64,000 nucleotides of DNA from Nocardioides sp. J54 (GCF_000519005.1 NZ_JAER01000012.1:43922-107921), one strand, 5' to 3'. Counted from the stretch's first letter, positions 20,207 through 29,788 are shown. Numbers and translations are program-made. Notes: generated from the sequence alone by a model not told the origin.

Positions 20207-22519
20207 ATGACGTCGAGTGGCGACAACACACCCACGGACCCGCAGGGCTCGGAGCGCAAGGAGCAGGAGGGCTGCCCGGTCATGGGCGACTCGGCCCGCG
20301 CGAGCGGTAGCGAGAGCGAGAACCCGGCGATCCCGTCGCCGGAGCCGAAGGGGACGTCCCGGCCGCGGGGCAACCGCGACTGGTGGCCCAACCAGGTCGA
20401 CTTGTCGGTGCTGCGCTCGAACCAGCCGGCGTCCGACCCGCTGCCGCCCGGCTTCGACTACGCCGCGGAGTTCGCCACGCTCGACGTCGAGGCCCTCAAG
20501 GCCGACGTGGTCGCCGTGCTGCGGGACTCCCAGGACTGGTGGCCGGCCGACTTCGGGCACTACGGCGGGCTGTTCATCCGGATGAGCTGGCACGCCGCCG
20601 GCACCTACCGCATCTACGACGGTCGCGGCGGCGCGAGCACCGGGCAGCAGCGCTTCGCCCCGCTCAACAGCTGGCCCGACAACGTCAGCCTCGACAAGGC
20701 GCGCCGGCTGCTGTGGCCGGTGAAGAAGAAGTACGGCCAGAAGGTCTCGTGGGCCGACCTGCTCGTGTTCGCAGGCAACGCGGCGCTGGAGGACATGGGC
20801 CTGCCGACGTTCGGGTTCGGGTTCGGCCGCCCCGACGTGTGGGAGTCGGAGGAGATCTTCTGGGGACCGGAGGACGCCTGGCTGGGCGACGAGCGCTACA
20901 GCGGAGAGCGCGACCTGGCCGAGCCGCTGGGCGCAGTCCAGATGGGCCTGATCTACGTCAACCCCGAGGGCCCCAACGGCAACCCGGACCCGCTCGCGTC
21001 GGCGCGCGACATCCGCGAGACCTTCCGCAGGATGGGCATGAACGACGAGGAGACGGTCGCCCTCATCGCCGGTGGCCACACCTTCGGCAAGACCCACGGC
21101 GCCGGTCCCGCCGACGCCGTCGGCCCCGAGCCCGAGGCGGCCCCGATCGAGAAGCAGGGCCTCGGCTGGGAGAACAGCCACGGCACGGGCAAGGGTGACG
21201 ACACGATCACGTCGGGCCTCGAGGTCACCTGGACCTACCACCCGACGCGCTGGGACAACGAGTTCTTCCACATCCTCTTCAGCTACGACTGGGAGCTGAT
21301 GGAGTCGCCGGCGGGCGCGAAGCAGTGGCGGCCGAAGAACGGCGCAGGCGCCGACCTGGTGCCGATGGCCCACGACCCGTCGAAGCACCGCGAGCCGCGG
21401 ATGCTCACCTCGGACCTCGCCCTGCGCTTCGACCCGGAGTACGAGAAGATCTCGCGACGCTTCCACGAGCACCCCGAGGAGTTCACCGAGGCCTTCGCCA
21501 AGGCCTGGTACAAGCTGCTGCACCGCGACATGGGGCCGGTCGACCGCTACCTCGGACCGTGGGTGCCGGAGCCCCAGCCGTGGCAGGACCCGGTGCCGGC
21601 CGTCGACCACGAGCTGGTCGACGAGGCCGACGTCGAGACGCTCAAGGCGAAGGTGCTCGAGTCCGGGCTCGGCGTGCCCGAGCTGGTCCGCACGGCGTGG
21701 GCGTCGGCGTCCACCTACCGCAAGACCGACTACCGGGGCGGCGCGAACGGCGCCCGGGTCCGGCTGGCGCCGCAGAAGGACTGGGAGGTCAACGACCCGG
21801 AGGAGCTGCAGCGCGTCATCGGCGTGCTGGAGGGCATCCGCGACGAGTTCAACGCCGGCGGGTCCGGCAAGGCGGTCTCGCTGGCCGACCTGATCGTGCT
21901 GGCGGGCAACGCCGCGATCGAGAAGGCCGCGCGCGACGCCGGGGTCGAGGTCACCGCCCCCTTCCACCCGGGCCGCACCGACGCCAGCCAGGAGCTCACC
22001 GACGTCGAGTCCTTCTCCGTGCTCGAGCCGCGCGCCGACGCGTTCCGCAACTACGTCCGCCCGGGCGACAAGCTGGACCCGGAGGTGCTGATGGTGGAGC
22101 GGTCCTACCTGCTCGACCTGACGCCGCCGGAGATGACCGTCCTCGTCGGCGGGATGCGGGTGCTCGGCGCCAACCACGGCGGGACGCAGCACGGCGTGCT
22201 GACCGACCGCGTCGGCGTGCTGAGCAACGACTTCTTCGCCACGCTGCTCGACATGCGCACCGAGTGGCGCGTGTCGCGCGACCACGAGGGCGTCTACGAA
22301 GGTGTCGACCGTGCCAGCGGCGAGGTCGTGCACACCGCCACGGCGGTCGACCTCGTCTTCGGCCACAGCTCCGAGCTGCGTGCGCTCGCCGAGGTGTACG
22401 CCGCCGATGACGCCACGGAGCGCTTCGTCCACGCCTTCGTGGACGCCTGGACCAAGGTCATGGAGGCCGACCGGTTCGACCTCGACCGCTCCGGCGCCCG
22501 GGGTCGTCACGTGGCCTGA
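20207..22519 (+). CDS. katG: Catalase-peroxidase KatG
   Basis: 770 aa, two-domain plant-type peroxidase. The distal triad R125, W128, H129 ([13 protein letters not shown]), the proximal heme ligand H291 ([10 protein letters not shown]) and the Met-Tyr-Trp adduct residues W128, Y250 and M276 are all present. They are offset by a constant 21 residues from the M. tuberculosis KatG numbering. It removes hydrogen peroxide in the cytoplasm. The N-terminal about 20 extra residues are acidic and polar. No furA gene lies upstream, where katG genes of actinobacteria often have one; the 148-bp leader shows no site I can name. Confidence 0.97.
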   Translation: MTSSGDNTPTDPQGSERKEQEGCPVMGDSARASGSESENPAIPSPEPKGTSRPRGNRDWWPNQVDLSVLRSNQPASDPLPPGFDYAAEFATLDVEALKADVVAVLRDSQDWWPADFGHYGGLFIRMSWHAAGTYRIYDGRGGASTGQQRFAPLNSWPDNVSLDKARRLLWPVKKKYGQKVSWADLLVFAGNAALEDMGLPTFGFGFGRPDVWESEEIFWGPEDAWLGDERYSGERDLAEPLGAVQMGLIYVNPEGPNGNPDPLASARDIRETFRRMGMNDEETVALIAGGHTFGKTHGAGPADAVGPEPEAAPIEKQGLGWENSHGTGKGDDTITSGLEVTWTYHPTRWDNEFFHILFSYDWELMESPAGAKQWRPKNGAGADLVPMAHDPSKHREPRMLTSDLALRFDPEYEKISRRFHEHPEEFTEAFAKAWYKLLHRDMGPVDRYLGPWVPEPQPWQDPVPAVDHELVDEADVETLKAKVLESGLGVPELVRTAWASASTYRKTDYRGGANGARVRLAPQKDWEVNDPEELQRVIGVLEGIRDEFNAGGSGKAVSLADLIVLAGNAAIEKAARDAGVEVTAPFHPGRTDASQELTDVESFSVLEPRADAFRNYVRPGDKLDPEVLMVERSYLLDLTPPEMTVLVGGMRVLGANHGGTQHGVLTDRVGVLSNDFFATLLDMRTEWRVSRDHEGVYEGVDRASGEVVHTATAVDLVFGHSSELRALAEVYAADDATERFVHAFVDAWTKVMEADRFDLDRSGARGRHVA

Positions 22520-22542
22520 GCCGGCGGCCGGCCGCACCCGAG

Positions 22543-22577
22543 GGACGGCGCGACGTGCCCAGCGCGTCGCGCCGTCC
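22543..22577. terminator. Bidirectional hairpin terminator between katG and a convergent membrane-protein gene
   Basis: A perfect 13-bp stem, GGACGGCGCGACG at 22543-22555 with CGTCGCGCCGTCC at 22565-22577 and a 9-nt loop, in the 77-bp gap between two convergent stops. Confidence 0.65.
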
Positions 22578-22596
22578 TGCTGCCCGGCCGGACCGG

Positions 22597-22926
22597 CTAG
22601 GGGCCGTTGTCGATCACGCCGAGCGCTGCGGTCACCACCCGCGCGGCGACCACACCGGTCGTCCAGCCGATCAGCACCCCGGTGGCGGCGGCGGTGCCGA
22701 GGCCGGCCAGGGCCACGCCGATGCGGCGCGGCTCGGCAGCGAACCACCCGACCAGGCGCGCGGCGAGGACACAGGTCCGGGCGGTGGCGTGCCACAGCGC
22801 GGTCCCCACGGCGGCGAGGCCCCGGGCCAGCAGCGCCAGCAGCCGTCGCAGCCCGCCGGCGGGGTCGGCTCCCGACGAGCGCCGCGGGAGCTGGGGGATC
22901 CCGATCGGTTGCGTCGAGATCGTCAT
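22597..22926 (-). CDS. Small membrane protein downstream of GT4
   Basis: 109 aa. A proline/arginine-rich N-terminus is followed by hydrophobic stretches around residues 30-65 and a clear C-terminal transmembrane segment (IGVALAGLGTAAATGVLIGW and beyond). ATG at 22926 has a good AGGAGGAA ribosome site upstream. It lies 40 bp after the glycosyltransferase stop on the same strand, so the two probably form an operon. Family not recognised. Confidence 0.6.
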   Translation of the reverse strand: MTISTQPIGIPQLPRRSSGADPAGGLRRLLALLARGLAAVGTALWHATARTCVLAARLVGWFAAEPRRIGVALAGLGTAAATGVLIGWTTGVVAARVVTAALGVIDNGP

Positions 22927-22966
22927 CGTTCCTCCTCTCAGACGTTCAGCAGGCCAGGTCTCCGGC

Positions 22967-24073
22967 TCAGGCGATCCGCGCGGTCGGCAGGTCGCGCAGG
23001 CCGCGGGTTCCGTCGACCAGGAGCTCGAAGACCCGCTCGTAGGAAGCTGCCATCACGGACAGGTCGAAGCGCTCGGCCGCGCTCCGGCGGCAGGCGACCG
23101 GCGACAGCGTGGTCGCACGCTCGAGGGCGCCGGCGAAGTCGGCCACGTGGTCGACGACCACGCCGGTGACGCCGTCCTCGATCACCTCCGGCACGCTCCC
23201 CCGGCCGATCGCGGCCACCGGCGTGCCGCACGCGAGGGCCTCGACCATCACCATGCCGAAGGGCTCGTCCCACTGGATCGGGAACGCGAGGCAGGCAGCG
23301 CGGGAGCACAGCTCGCGCTTGAGTGCCGCGTCGGCCTCCCCGACGTACTCCGCCGCGACGCCGTCGCGCTGGCCCAGCCGCGGACGCACCGCCTCCTCGA
23401 AGTAGGCCCGCTCCTCCGGCTCGTTGAGCTTGCCGGCGAGCACGATGCGGCGCCCGACGGCGCGGGCGGCGTCGATGGCGAGGTGGGCGCCCTTGTCGGC
23501 GCTGAACCGGCCGATCCACAGCACGTAGTCGTCCTTGCGCTCCACGTAGGGGAAGGACGCCACGTCGATGCCGTTGTGCACCACCCCGGCCCAGTTCAGC
23601 CGGGGGTTGAGCCGCTGCTGCGCCGCCGAGATCGCAACGACGTCGACGCTGGCGCCGAGGGCCTCGAAGTACTGCCCGTTCGGCCCGAGCGCGGGTCCGT
23701 GCAACGTCGTGACCGTCGGGACCGCGCGGGAGCGGGCCAGGAGCGGCCCGGCGAGGCTGTGGTCGTGGACCAGGTCGACGTCGAGCTCCGCGAGCGCACC
23801 AGCGGCGACCGCCGCAGCCTGCACCTCGGGCATCGGGGTGCCGAGCAGCGAGGACGGCGGGACGTCGTAGACCTGGACGAAGTGCTGGGCGCGGGTGCGG
23901 TGCCGGCCCGAGGCGACGAGGGTGACCTCGTGACCCCGCTCGACCAGCTGGTCCACGAGCCCGGCGACGACGACCTCGGTGCCGCCGTAGCCCCGGGGCG
24001 GGAGCTCGAACCACGGCGGAGCCACGACGGCGATCCGCAGGGCGGCCGGCTGGGGCGAGACGGTCAGCGACAT
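22967..24073 (-). CDS. Family 4 glycosyltransferase
   Basis: 368 aa, GT-B fold. The N-terminal domain carries the donor-independent GGTEVVVAGLVDQL motif and LVHDHSLAG, and the C-terminal domain carries the GT4 signature EPFGMVMVEALACGTPVAA with the two catalytic/binding glutamates. ATG at 24073 (MSLTVS) is preferred because GGGAGGAG sits about 8 bases upstream; a GTG at 24103 lies before that site. Acceptor and sugar are unknown. It is divergent from the amylo-alpha-1,6-glucosidase-like gene and may share the promoter region with it. Confidence 0.85.
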   Translation of the reverse strand: MSLTVSPQPAALRIAVVAPPWFELPPRGYGGTEVVVAGLVDQLVERGHEVTLVASGRHRTRAQHFVQVYDVPPSSLLGTPMPEVQAAAVAAGALAELDVDLVHDHSLAGPLLARSRAVPTVTTLHGPALGPNGQYFEALGASVDVVAISAAQQRLNPRLNWAGVVHNGIDVASFPYVERKDDYVLWIGRFSADKGAHLAIDAARAVGRRIVLAGKLNEPEERAYFEEAVRPRLGQRDGVAAEYVGEADAALKRELCSRAACLAFPIQWDEPFGMVMVEALACGTPVAAIGRGSVPEVIEDGVTGVVVDHVADFAGALERATTLSPVACRRSAAERFDLSVMAASYERVFELLVDGTRGLRDLPTARIA

Positions 24074-24111
24074 CCAGTGAACTCCTCCCTTGCTGGCGTC
24101 CACGACGCAGG

Positions 24112-24155
24112 TTTGCTGTAGTTCCAGTTGGGCTAAAGTTACAACTCACGTTACA
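24112..24155 (+). promoter_or_regulatory. AT-rich divergent promoter region with repeats
   Basis: In the 109-bp gap between the divergent genes, TTTGCT (24112-24117) and TAAAGT (24134-24139) are 16 bp apart and could be a plus-strand -35/-10 pair. AGTTG-N11-CAACT (24126-24146) forms an inverted repeat over the -10, and GTTACA is repeated at 24138 and 24150. This is the most AT-rich stretch nearby; the nearby MerR-type protein is a candidate binder, by inference only. Confidence 0.35.
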
Positions 24156-24182
24156 GATTCTCGGAAAGGGGTCAAGCAGGGA

Positions 24183-26324
24183 ATGGAGACCGCCGCGCGC
24201 CCGACGCCGGACACCGCCACGACCACCGACCGCGCCGACCGGCACGACCGGGACGGGGAGGTCGCCGCCTCGAGCGCCGTCGTCGCCCGCGGCCGGGACG
24301 TGACGCTGGTCGAGGGATCCTCCTTCTGCGTGTCCGACCACGCCGGGGCGATCGACCCCGGCGGCGCGCACGGACTGTTCGTGCGCGACACCCGGGTCCT
24401 GTCGCGCTGGCAGCTGTACGTCGACAGGCACCCGGTCGAGCCGCTGACGGTCATCTCCGAGGAGCCGTTCAGCTGCCGCTTCCTGGGCCGTTGCACACCG
24501 CGCCCGGGCCAGGCCGACGCCACGCTGGTCAGCGAGGTCCGCCGCTTCGTCGGCCAGGGCATGCGCGAGGACATCACCTTGCACAACCACGGCCCGGAGG
24601 CTGCCGGCGTCGAGGTCCTGCTCCAGGTGGAGGCGGACTTCGCCGACCTCTTCGAGGTCAAGGACCGCCGCCCGGGGGGCCGGCGCGGGGTGGGCCGACG
24701 CGCCGTCGGCACCGACCTGGTCTGCTGGGTCGAGAACACCCCCGAGCAGCGCGGGGTGCGGATCTCGGCGCCCGGCGCCCAGATCACCGCGGAGGGCATC
24801 TCCTTCCGGGCGGTCGTGCCGCCGCACGGACGCTGGACGACGACGGTGGAGGTGCTGCCGAGCGTCTCCGGCCAGGAGCTCGCCGCCGCCTTCCCGACCG
24901 ACCGGCCGCTGGAGTCCGCCGCACCCGCCCGGCGGATGCAGGGGTGGACGGCCGCGGCACCGACCATCGAGGTGGGTCACGCGGGGCTCGCAGCGGCGCT
25001 GGCGATGAGCCGGCGCGACCTGGGTGCGCTGCGCATCGTCGACGCCGACCACCCCGGGGACGACGTGGTCGCCGCCGGGGCACCGTGGTTCATGGCGCTG
25101 TTCGGACGCGACTCGCTGCTGACCAGCGCGATGTTGCTGCCCTACATGCCCGAGCTCGCGCTCGGCACCTTGCGCACGCTCGCCCGGCTGCAGGGACGCC
25201 GCGAGGACGCGATGACCGAGGAGCAGCCCGGCAAGATCCTGCACGAGGTCCGGCTCGGCGCCGACCTGTCCCTCGCGCTCGGCGGCGACAGCGTCTACTA
25301 CGGCTCCATCGACTCCACCCCGCTGTTCGCGGTGCTCGTCGGCAGCGCCCTGCGGTGGGGCGTCCCCGTGGAGCAGCTGCGCGAGCTGGTCCCCGCTGTC
25401 GACCGCGGCCTGCGGTGGGTGGACACCTACGGCGACCGCGACGGGGACGGCTTCGTGGAGTACCAGCGCTCGACCGATCGCGGGCTGGTCAACCAGGGCT
25501 GGAAGGACAGCTTCGACGCCATCGCATTCCCCGACGGGCGCGCCGCCCGGCCTCCGATCGCGCTGGCCGAGGTGCAGGGCTACGTGTACGCCGCCCTCCT
25601 CGCCCGTGCCGACCTCGCCGACGCGCTCGGCGCCGACGGCGCACCGTGGCGGGACCGGGCAGCCGCACTGCGCCAGCGCTTCCACGACGCGTTCTGGCTT
25701 CCCGACCGCGGCTTCCACGCCATGGCCCTGGACGGTGACAAGCGACCGGTCGAGGTGCTCTCCTCGAACATCGGCCACTGCCTGTGGACCGGGATCGTCG
25801 AGGAGTCCGTCGCCGGGCAGATGATCGACCACCTGCTCTCTCCGGAGATGTTCACCGGGTTCGGGATCCGCACCCTCGGCACGGAGGCGGCGTCGTACAA
25901 CCCGGTGAGCTACCACAACGGCTCGGTGTGGCCGCACGACACGGTCCTCGCGGCCGCCGGCATCGCGCGCTACGGCTACCGCGAGCAGGCCGAGCGGGTG
26001 CTCTCCGGCCTGTTGGACGCAGTCGGGGCGTTCGGCGGCCGGCTGCCGGAGCTCTTCTGCGGCTTCGACCGCACCGAGCTGCCCGTGCCGGTCCCCTACC
26101 CGACGTCCTGCTCGCCGCAGGCATGGGCCGCCGGGGTGCCCTACGAGCTGCTGCGCATCGCGGTCGGGCTGGATGCGGACGTGCCGCGCGGGAGGCTGTC
26201 CGCCGAGCCGGCCATGGGCCTGGTCGGATCGGTGCGTATCGACGGGCTGAGACTGGGCAACCGAACAGTGTCGGTCCACGCCGACGCGGCGCAGTCGCGC
26301 CTGACGGGGTGGACGCAGGGCTAG
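24183..26324 (+). CDS. Amylo-alpha-1,6-glucosidase / glycogen-debranching-like protein
   Basis: 713 aa. The N-terminal beta-rich domain is that of glycogen-debranching-like proteins (GLFVRDTRVLSRWQLYVD near residue 62). The C-terminal part is an (alpha/alpha)6 barrel with FMALFGRDSLLTSAM, the acidic YGDRDGDGFVEYQR region and YNPVSYHNGSVWPHD, a pattern seen in GH63/GH15-like enzymes. It probably hydrolyses alpha-linked glucosides or trims glycogen-like polymers in the cytoplasm. ATG 24183 is used; a longer frame to 24090 would cover the promoter region. The MerR gene follows 62 bp downstream. Confidence 0.85.
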   Translation: METAARPTPDTATTTDRADRHDRDGEVAASSAVVARGRDVTLVEGSSFCVSDHAGAIDPGGAHGLFVRDTRVLSRWQLYVDRHPVEPLTVISEEPFSCRFLGRCTPRPGQADATLVSEVRRFVGQGMREDITLHNHGPEAAGVEVLLQVEADFADLFEVKDRRPGGRRGVGRRAVGTDLVCWVENTPEQRGVRISAPGAQITAEGISFRAVVPPHGRWTTTVEVLPSVSGQELAAAFPTDRPLESAAPARRMQGWTAAAPTIEVGHAGLAAALAMSRRDLGALRIVDADHPGDDVVAAGAPWFMALFGRDSLLTSAMLLPYMPELALGTLRTLARLQGRREDAMTEEQPGKILHEVRLGADLSLALGGDSVYYGSIDSTPLFAVLVGSALRWGVPVEQLRELVPAVDRGLRWVDTYGDRDGDGFVEYQRSTDRGLVNQGWKDSFDAIAFPDGRAARPPIALAEVQGYVYAALLARADLADALGADGAPWRDRAAALRQRFHDAFWLPDRGFHAMALDGDKRPVEVLSSNIGHCLWTGIVEESVAGQMIDHLLSPEMFTGFGIRTLGTEAASYNPVSYHNGSVWPHDTVLAAAGIARYGYREQAERVLSGLLDAVGAFGGRLPELFCGFDRTELPVPVPYPTSCSPQAWAAGVPYELLRIAVGLDADVPRGRLSAEPAMGLVGSVRIDGLRLGNRTVSVHADAAQSRLTGWTQG

Positions 26325-26386
26325 GATCCGGACCCGACCGCCCGGGACCGGGCGCGAGGATCAAGGGACGAGGAGCAGGGGGTGTG

Positions 26387-26734
26387 ATGGCGGGCAGCAG
26401 CGACAAGGGCAGCGCGACCGACCCGTCCTCCCCCCTCGACGACGGGTCCGCGCCCTTCTTCACGATCGGCCAGGTGGCCCAGATCCTCGGCCTGCAGCCG
26501 GCCGCCCTGCGCCGGCTCGACGAGCAGGACATCGTCAGTCCCAGCCGCTCCGACGGCGGTCAGCGTCGTTACAGCCGCGACGAGGTCGAGCGCCTCCGTG
26601 AGGTCGTGGAGCTGACGGAGAGCGGCATCACCCTGCCGGGCGTGCGCGAGGTGCTCGCCCTGCGCCAGCGCGTCAGCGACCTCGAGGACGAGCTCGACGA
26701 GCTGCGCGGCCGGGGCCACGACGTCGAGGACTGA
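26387..26734 (+). CDS. MerR-family (HspR-like) transcriptional regulator
   Basis: 115 aa. The winged helix-turn-helix is clear: FFTIGQVAQILGLQPAALRR, then the wing SDGGQRRYSRDEVERLREV. A short coiled coil (LRQRVSDLEDELDELRG) follows for dimerisation, and there is no metal or drug-binding C-terminal domain, as in the HspR branch. Start ATG 26387 has AGGAGCAGGG upstream. No dnaK or clpB is near; it follows the debranching enzyme and may regulate it or the divergent glycosyltransferase. Confidence 0.85.
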   Translation: MAGSSDKGSATDPSSPLDDGSAPFFTIGQVAQILGLQPAALRRLDEQDIVSPSRSDGGQRRYSRDEVERLREVVELTESGITLPGVREVLALRQRVSDLEDELDELRGRGHDVED

Positions 26735-26816
26735 TCGCCGGACCCTCCCCGACCGGGAACTCCCCCGAGCAACAAGGGCGATCCACGTCGTCCCGGTGCG
26801 TTGAGCGGGCGCGATC

Positions 26817-26846
26817 GGGTACCTCCGGGTCGAACCCGTCGTACCC
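26817..26846 (+). promoter_or_regulatory. Leader hairpin and possible SigB-type promoter before a 146-aa protein
   Basis: GGGTAC (26817-26822) and GTACCC (26841-26846) enclose a second inverted repeat GGGT-cga-ACCC, making an interrupted hairpin just before the ribosome site. GTTG at 26800 with GGGTAC 13 bp on also resembles a SigB/SigF-type promoter. The two readings compete and neither is certain. Confidence 0.35.
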
Positions 26847-26864
26847 CAGTGAGAGGACCCTGCC

Positions 26865-27305
26865 GTGCTCGGCACCCCGCACCTCAGCACCGTCAAGAAG
26901 ATCGCCTCCAGCGCGGTCGGGCTCCCCCTGTCCGCGGCCCGGACGACCATCGGGGCAGCCGTCGGTGCGGCCCACGAGGCGGCCCGCGCCGTGCGCCCCG
27001 GGAAGCACGAGGGCGCCCGCCCCACCCCTTCCGCGCCGCGCGAGGCGACCGCCGACCAGGGCGGCCCGGCCGGGACGTCAGGCGCGGTCGAGCCCGAGGA
27101 GCCCGAGGTCGACATCGACCCGGAGACGCCGGTGAACGTCGTCGACGAGCTCGGCCTCGACCCGGCACCGGTGGACCGCTCCGGCGAACCGAAGCCGGTC
27201 ACCGGCATCGACGCCGCGGCGGACCCGGATCACGTCGACGCGACGCCTGCGGACGTCGCCGACATCGTCGGCGAGACCGACGACACCCCGCCGCCGACCT
27301 CCTAG
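26865..27305 (+). CDS. Hypothetical acidic, low-complexity protein with amphipathic N-terminus
   Basis: 146 aa from GTG 26865 with GAGAGG upstream. Residues 1-45 are Ala-rich and potentially helical or membrane-associated (STVKKIASSAVGLPLSAART). The rest is Pro/Asp/Glu-rich and disordered-looking (EPEEPEVDIDPETPVNVVDEL). No family or catalytic motif recognised. Codon bias is normal for the region, so I regard it as real. Confidence 0.55.
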   Translation: MLGTPHLSTVKKIASSAVGLPLSAARTTIGAAVGAAHEAARAVRPGKHEGARPTPSAPREATADQGGPAGTSGAVEPEEPEVDIDPETPVNVVDELGLDPAPVDRSGEPKPVTGIDAAADPDHVDATPADVADIVGETDDTPPPTS

Positions 27306-27363
27306 CCCGTCGGCCCCAAGGCACACGGCGCTCCCCTCCCCTGCGCATCACGCATCGCAGTGG

Positions 27364-27912
27364 TCAGGGGCGCGTCGTGATCGGTGCGAGGAGGCACTCG
27401 ACGAGGTCGGGGATGTCCGTGCACCGCCCGTCCGGCGTCGGGCTGGGCGTCGGCGGGTCGGACGGCCTCGGGGTCGGCTTGCGCGTCGGCTTCGGTGTCG
27501 GCTTCGGTGTCGGCTTCGACTTCGGCGTGGACGAGCTGGAGGTCGGCTTCGTCCCGGGCGTCCGGGTGTCGGGCCCAGGTGCTGGCAGGTCGGCACCGGC
27601 GTCCACGACCGGAGCACCCTCGACGGTGCCCGGCGTCGGCAGGTCGGTCGCGCCCGGGCTCGTGGTCTCCGATGCCGCGTCGCCGCTGGCAGCCCCGGAC
27701 GGCGTCGAGCGGGGCTCTTCCGACAGCTCCTCCTCGACGAGGGGGTCAGCCGACGTGCTGGCGGCGGGCGCGGGTTCGCGCGCCTGGTCCGCGCCGTCGT
27801 CGGTGCCGACCACCAGGCCGACCGTCCAGGCACCCGCCACGAAGGTGAGCACCCCCGCGGCGCCGCCGCGCATCAACCAGACCCTGCCCATGCCCCACGT
27901 CACCAGCCCCAT
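27364..27912 (-). CDS. Membrane-anchored Thr/Pro/Lys-repeat protein
   Basis: 182 aa. One N-terminal transmembrane segment or uncleaved signal (GAAGVLTFVAGAWTVGLVVG, residues 17-36) is followed by an extracytoplasmic Pro/Ser/Thr-rich region containing a lysine-threonine-proline repeat (KPTPKPTPKPTRKPTPRP, about residues 130-150). A short end with two cysteines (GRCTDIPDLVECLLAP) could form a disulfide. The repeat is encoded by tandem 12-bp units. It is likely a wall-spanning stalk; function unknown. Confidence 0.6.
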   Translation of the reverse strand: MGLVTWGMGRVWLMRGGAAGVLTFVAGAWTVGLVVGTDDGADQAREPAPAASTSADPLVEEELSEEPRSTPSGAASGDAASETTSPGATDLPTPGTVEGAPVVDAGADLPAPGPDTRTPGTKPTSSSSTPKSKPTPKPTPKPTRKPTPRPSDPPTPSPTPDGRCTDIPDLVECLLAPITTRP

Positions 27913-28011
27913 GTCGGATGCGGCGATCGTAGGGGGTGCGGACGTCCGCGCGCACCTGTGGCACCGAGGGGTGGGCAGGACCCGTGAGGTCCCGGTCGCC
28001 CGGGCGTCCGC

Positions 28012-28473
28012 TCAGCGCACGCCCCACGCGTAGGTCTGCTTGCGCAGCCGCAGGTAGACGAGGGTCTCCGTCGACAGCACGCCCGGGATCTTCCGGATCC
28101 CGGCGGAGATGATCTGCAGCAGGTGCTCGTCGCTCTCGCACACCACCTCGGCGAGCAGGTCGAACGTGCCCGCCGTGATCACGACGTAGTCCACCTCGTC
28201 CAGCTCGGCCAGGGCGTCCGCGATCGGCTCCAGCTCACCGGTGGCGCGGATGCCGATCATCGCCTGCCGGGCGAACCCCATCTCCAGCGGGTCGGTGACC
28301 GCCACGACCTGCATCACGCCGCTGTCGACCAGTCGCTGCACCCGTTGCCGCACGGCCGCCTCCGAGAGCCCGACCGCCTTGCCGATGGCGGCGTACGAGC
28401 GGCGCCCGTCCTCCTGCAGCTCGGCGATGATCGCCTTGGAGACGTCGTCCAGCGGGGCCTTCGGCTTGGTCAC
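28012..28473 (-). CDS. Lrp/AsnC family transcriptional regulator
   Basis: 153 aa. The N-terminal AsnC-type HTH (LDDVSKAIIAELQEDGRRSYAAIGKAVGLSEAAVRQRVQRL) is followed by the RAM/AsnC ligand-binding domain (ADALAELDEVDYVVITAGTFDLL). GTG at 28473 has GGAG a few bases upstream; an upstream TTG is less likely. It is divergent from the PotDABC importer genes and is the probable local regulator of polyamine uptake and catabolism, likely sensing an amine or amino acid. Confidence 0.9.
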   Translation of the reverse strand: MTKPKAPLDDVSKAIIAELQEDGRRSYAAIGKAVGLSEAAVRQRVQRLVDSGVMQVVAVTDPLEMGFARQAMIGIRATGELEPIADALAELDEVDYVVITAGTFDLLAEVVCESDEHLLQIISAGIRKIPGVLSTETLVYLRLRKQTYAWGVR

Positions 28474-28504
28474 CTCCGAATCCTCACAGGTGGGGACGGC
28501 GATA

Positions 28505-28533
28505 CGCAACGCGCACGTTCGGATTCCGTTGCG
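28505..28533. promoter_or_regulatory. Inverted repeat CGCAACG-N15-CGTTGCG between the Lrp gene and potD
   Basis: CGCAACG at 28505-28511 and CGTTGCG at 28527-28533, centre to centre 22 bp (two helical turns), lie in the divergent promoter region. The right arm extends to GGATTCCGTTGCG, whose complement CGCAACGGAATCC resembles a motif in the transaminase/dehydrogenase divergent promoter at 34268. A binding site for the Lrp protein is the natural reading. Confidence 0.5.
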
Positions 28534-28618
28534 TTCTCATGAACTGACCACGGAATCGCTTGTCACCTCCACGTCGGCGTGCCACGATGCGCAGACCCAC
28601 ACCCGAGGAGGTGAGCCA

Positions 28619-29788
28619 TTGGCAGGCTCGTCCGGACTCAGTCGCAGGGCTGTCCTGCGCGGCGGGGCGGGGGTCGCGCTCGGCGCGGCCAGCCTCGGCG
28701 TGCTCCCCCTGTTCGGGACCCCCGACCGCAAGCAGGATCCCGCCACCTGCACGACGCGCGACCTGTCGGACTCGGAGCGCCGGCTGGTCGTGTCCAACTG
28801 GCCCGGCTACATGGACGAGGACGACGACGGCTACGTGTCGACCCTCACCGAGTTCCAGCGGCGCACCGGGATCGACGTCAGCTACACCGCCGACATCAAC
28901 GACAACCTCGAGTTCTTCGCCAAGGTCGTCAACCAGCTCGGCGCGTGCGAGAGCTCCAAGCGCGACCTGTTCATGCTGACCGACTGGATGGCGGCCCGGA
29001 TGATCCAGGTCGGCTGGATCCAGCCGCTGGACCCCGCGAAGGTCCCGAACCTGCACGAGAACCTCATCGACTCCCTCCGGGGTGTGGGCTGGGACCCGGA
29101 CCGCACCTACTCGGCGCCGTGGCAGAGCGGCCTCACCGGCATCGCCTACAACAAGGCGAAGGTCAAGGAGGTGCGCTCCTTCGAGGAGCTGCTGTCGCGC
29201 CCGGACCTCAAGGGCCGGGTCACCCTGCTCACCGAGATGCGCGACACGATGGGCCTGACCCTCCTCGCCCAGGGCGACGATCCCGAGGAGTTCACCGAGG
29301 ACCAGTGGTCCAACGCGATCGACCGCATCCGCAAGGCGCGTGCCGACGGGCAGATCCGGGCGTTCACCGGCAACGACTACATCCAGGACCTCGCAGCCGG
29401 CAACGTGCTCGCGTGCGAGGCGTGGTCGGGCGACGTCGCCGCGGCCGAGGACGAGAACCTCGTCTTCGTCGCGCCGGAGGAGGGCCAGATGATCTGGTCG
29501 GACAACATGCTGGTGCCCAACCTCTCGACCCACCAGGCCCATGCCGAGGAGTGGATCAACTACTACTACGAACCCGAGGTGGCGGCGAAGCTGGCTGCCT
29601 GGGTCTGGTACATCTGCCCGGTCAAGGGTGCCCAGGAGGCGATGGAGAAGGTCGACCCGAGCCTCGTCGACAACCCGCTGATCTTCCCGACGGCCGAGTC
29701 GCTGGCCACGACCCACGCGTTCATGGCACTCGAGGAGTTCCAGGTCCGCGCCTACGAGAAGGACTACGCCGATGTCACTGGCGGCTGA
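28619..29788 (+). CDS. Polyamine ABC transporter substrate-binding protein (PotD/PotF-like), Tat-exported
   Basis: 389 aa from TTG 28619, which sits 7 bp after CGAGGAGG; no ATG or GTG in frame fits better. The N-terminus is a twin-arginine signal (LSRRAVLRGG with a following Ala/Gly/Leu helix), so it folds before export. The mature part is a PotD-type periplasmic-binding fold (LVVSNWPGYMDED, TPYSAPWQSGLTGIAYN-like region, WINYYYEPEVAAKLA). It binds spermidine or putrescine outside the cell and delivers it to the permease pair encoded downstream. The gene overlaps the ATPase gene by 17 bp. Confidence 0.88.
   Translation: MAGSSGLSRRAVLRGGAGVALGAASLGVLPLFGTPDRKQDPATCTTRDLSDSERRLVVSNWPGYMDEDDDGYVSTLTEFQRRTGIDVSYTADINDNLEFFAKVVNQLGACESSKRDLFMLTDWMAARMIQVGWIQPLDPAKVPNLHENLIDSLRGVGWDPDRTYSAPWQSGLTGIAYNKAKVKEVRSFEELLSRPDLKGRVTLLTEMRDTMGLTLLAQGDDPEEFTEDQWSNAIDRIRKARADGQIRAFTGNDYIQDLAAGNVLACEAWSGDVAAAEDENLVFVAPEEGQMIWSDNMLVPNLSTHQAHAEEWINYYYEPEVAAKLAAWVWYICPVKGAQEAMEKVDPSLVDNPLIFPTAESLATTHAFMALEEFQVRAYEKDYADVTGG

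Noticed and set aside
22938..26279. Very long minus-strand frame across the debranching-enzyme and glycosyltransferase genes
   Set aside because: It is the antisense shadow of two well-supported genes and its composition is not protein-like.
26821..26850. GGTCGAACCC resembling a tRNA T-arm
   Set aside because: No acceptor stem, anticodon arm or D-arm can be built around it; it is part of a hairpin before a GTG start.
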